Shown here in pieces: positions 63,487-64,000 of a DNA stretch of 64,000 bases; the first letter of the stretch is position 1, and the number at the start of each line of letters is the position of its first letter. The stretch is from the NCBI GenBank assembly GCA_001692895.1, contig KV748205.1:806001-870000 (forward strand), written 5' to 3'. The notes beneath the pieces are model-generated. The model was not told the DNA's origin, did no database searches, and saw only the letters and a program-made list of their open reading frames with translations. The translations under genes and the position numbers were made by a program. The DNA comes from Cenococcum geophilum 1.58. Lineage: Eukaryota; Ascomycota; Dothideomycetes; Gloniales; Gloniaceae.

Positions 63487-64000
63487 AGCCTACCGTAGTA
63501 CTTACTATAAGGTTCCGTTATATAATTACTACCTAGTTATAGTATTAAATATAAAAAGTTAAATAATATACCACTAAAAGTAGCTACTATGACGCTATTA
63601 ACGGCGGCAACTACTTTAAGGTTGGGAGGTAATACTAGTATAGTAAATACTAACTTATAGCAACCTATAACGGTTAGATAACTATAAGAGATAGTTAATT
63701 AGTTAATAATAAACAATATAGCGCTAAAAGAAAGGGTTAATAGAATAAAAGTAGTAAAGATTAAGTTATTATTAATTAAGAGGTACTTAGGAGAAAGATT
63801 AAAGCTTAAAGGATTCCTTATGCAGATATACTTTAAGGTTATATAAAAAGGAGCGAAATTGCTAACACTTATGGATTAAATAGCCTATGCGGGACTATTC
63901 TTATTAGAAATAGCACTTAAGTAGTTTAAGCCTTACCTTATAGAAATATAGGTAAATAGAATAACAACTACTAACTAAAAGGTGTAATTTATGTTCTTAA
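63487..64000 (+). mobile_element. Second gypsy E copy, 5' part, runs off the window
   Basis: 63487-64000 aligns collinearly with 43795-44310 (leader and start of gag) with scattered, mainly transition, differences. The rest of this copy and its other LTR are outside the window. Broken like its partner. Confidence 0.88.

Noticed and set aside
12260-64000. Giant Starship-type cargo element
   Set aside because: No tyrosine-recombinase captain gene or cargo genes seen; the region is explained by nested LTR elements, a LINE and a MITE.
12260-64000. Centromere or subtelomere identity
   Set aside because: AT-rich nested retroelements would fit, but there is no telomere-repeat array or satellite, and sequence alone cannot show kinetochore chromatin.

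Overview
The window comes from a filamentous ascomycete (Pezizomycotina). The genes carry short GT-AG introns of about 50-320 bp with fungal branch-site motifs, the protein families are fungal, and most of the window is transposon debris almost stripped of CA/TG and overloaded with TA, as left by repeat-induced point mutation (RIP).

Region 1, about 1-12260, is normal-composition gene space. In order it holds an F-box protein (+), a ZIP metal transporter (-), a regulator-like protein with a fungal-specific C-terminal domain (+), a ChaC-type glutathione-degrading gamma-glutamylcyclotransferase (-), the ubiquinone-biosynthesis monooxygenase COQ6 (-), and a doubtful small gene or remnant that ends at the transposon edge. 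Exon-intron models were built by hand and keep phase. They do not form a pathway; metal uptake, glutathione turnover and ubiquinone synthesis are ordinary housekeeping. The ChaC model needs a 5-nt microexon.

Region 2, about 12260-64000, is a nest of decayed transposable elements with no host gene that I can see. Using matching LTR lengths and target-site duplications (TSDs) I resolve: a Ty3/gypsy 3' remnant (12276-12852); gypsy C (13408-25528), which holds a 162-bp solo LTR and a complete minus-strand gypsy B (17562-23510); pieces of a LINE (25529-25685 and 32813-about 35230) split by LTR element I (25686-32808), which itself holds a 441-bp MITE and an inverted solo LTR of its own family; a partial minus-strand gypsy K (about 35240-37379); and gypsy E (37428-63486), which holds gypsy D inside its left LTR and a minus-strand copia F (49841-62106), itself split by gypsy G (54724-60913). 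A second E copy starts in the shared LTR at 63099 and runs off the window, so E is a tandem LTR-internal-LTR-internal array. Several gypsy copies end in a chromodomain. All coding regions of the LTR elements are heavily broken.

The switch between the two regions is abrupt, within about 20 bp near 12260. The short solo LTRs and the MITE kept more normal composition than the elements around them, so they are either younger or too short for RIP to act on. I found no CRISPR, no tRNA or rRNA gene, no telomere repeat array and no clearly new gene system. The most notable items are the microexon, the nested chronology, the two shared-LTR tandem junctions, and the sequence blocks shared between different LTR families.
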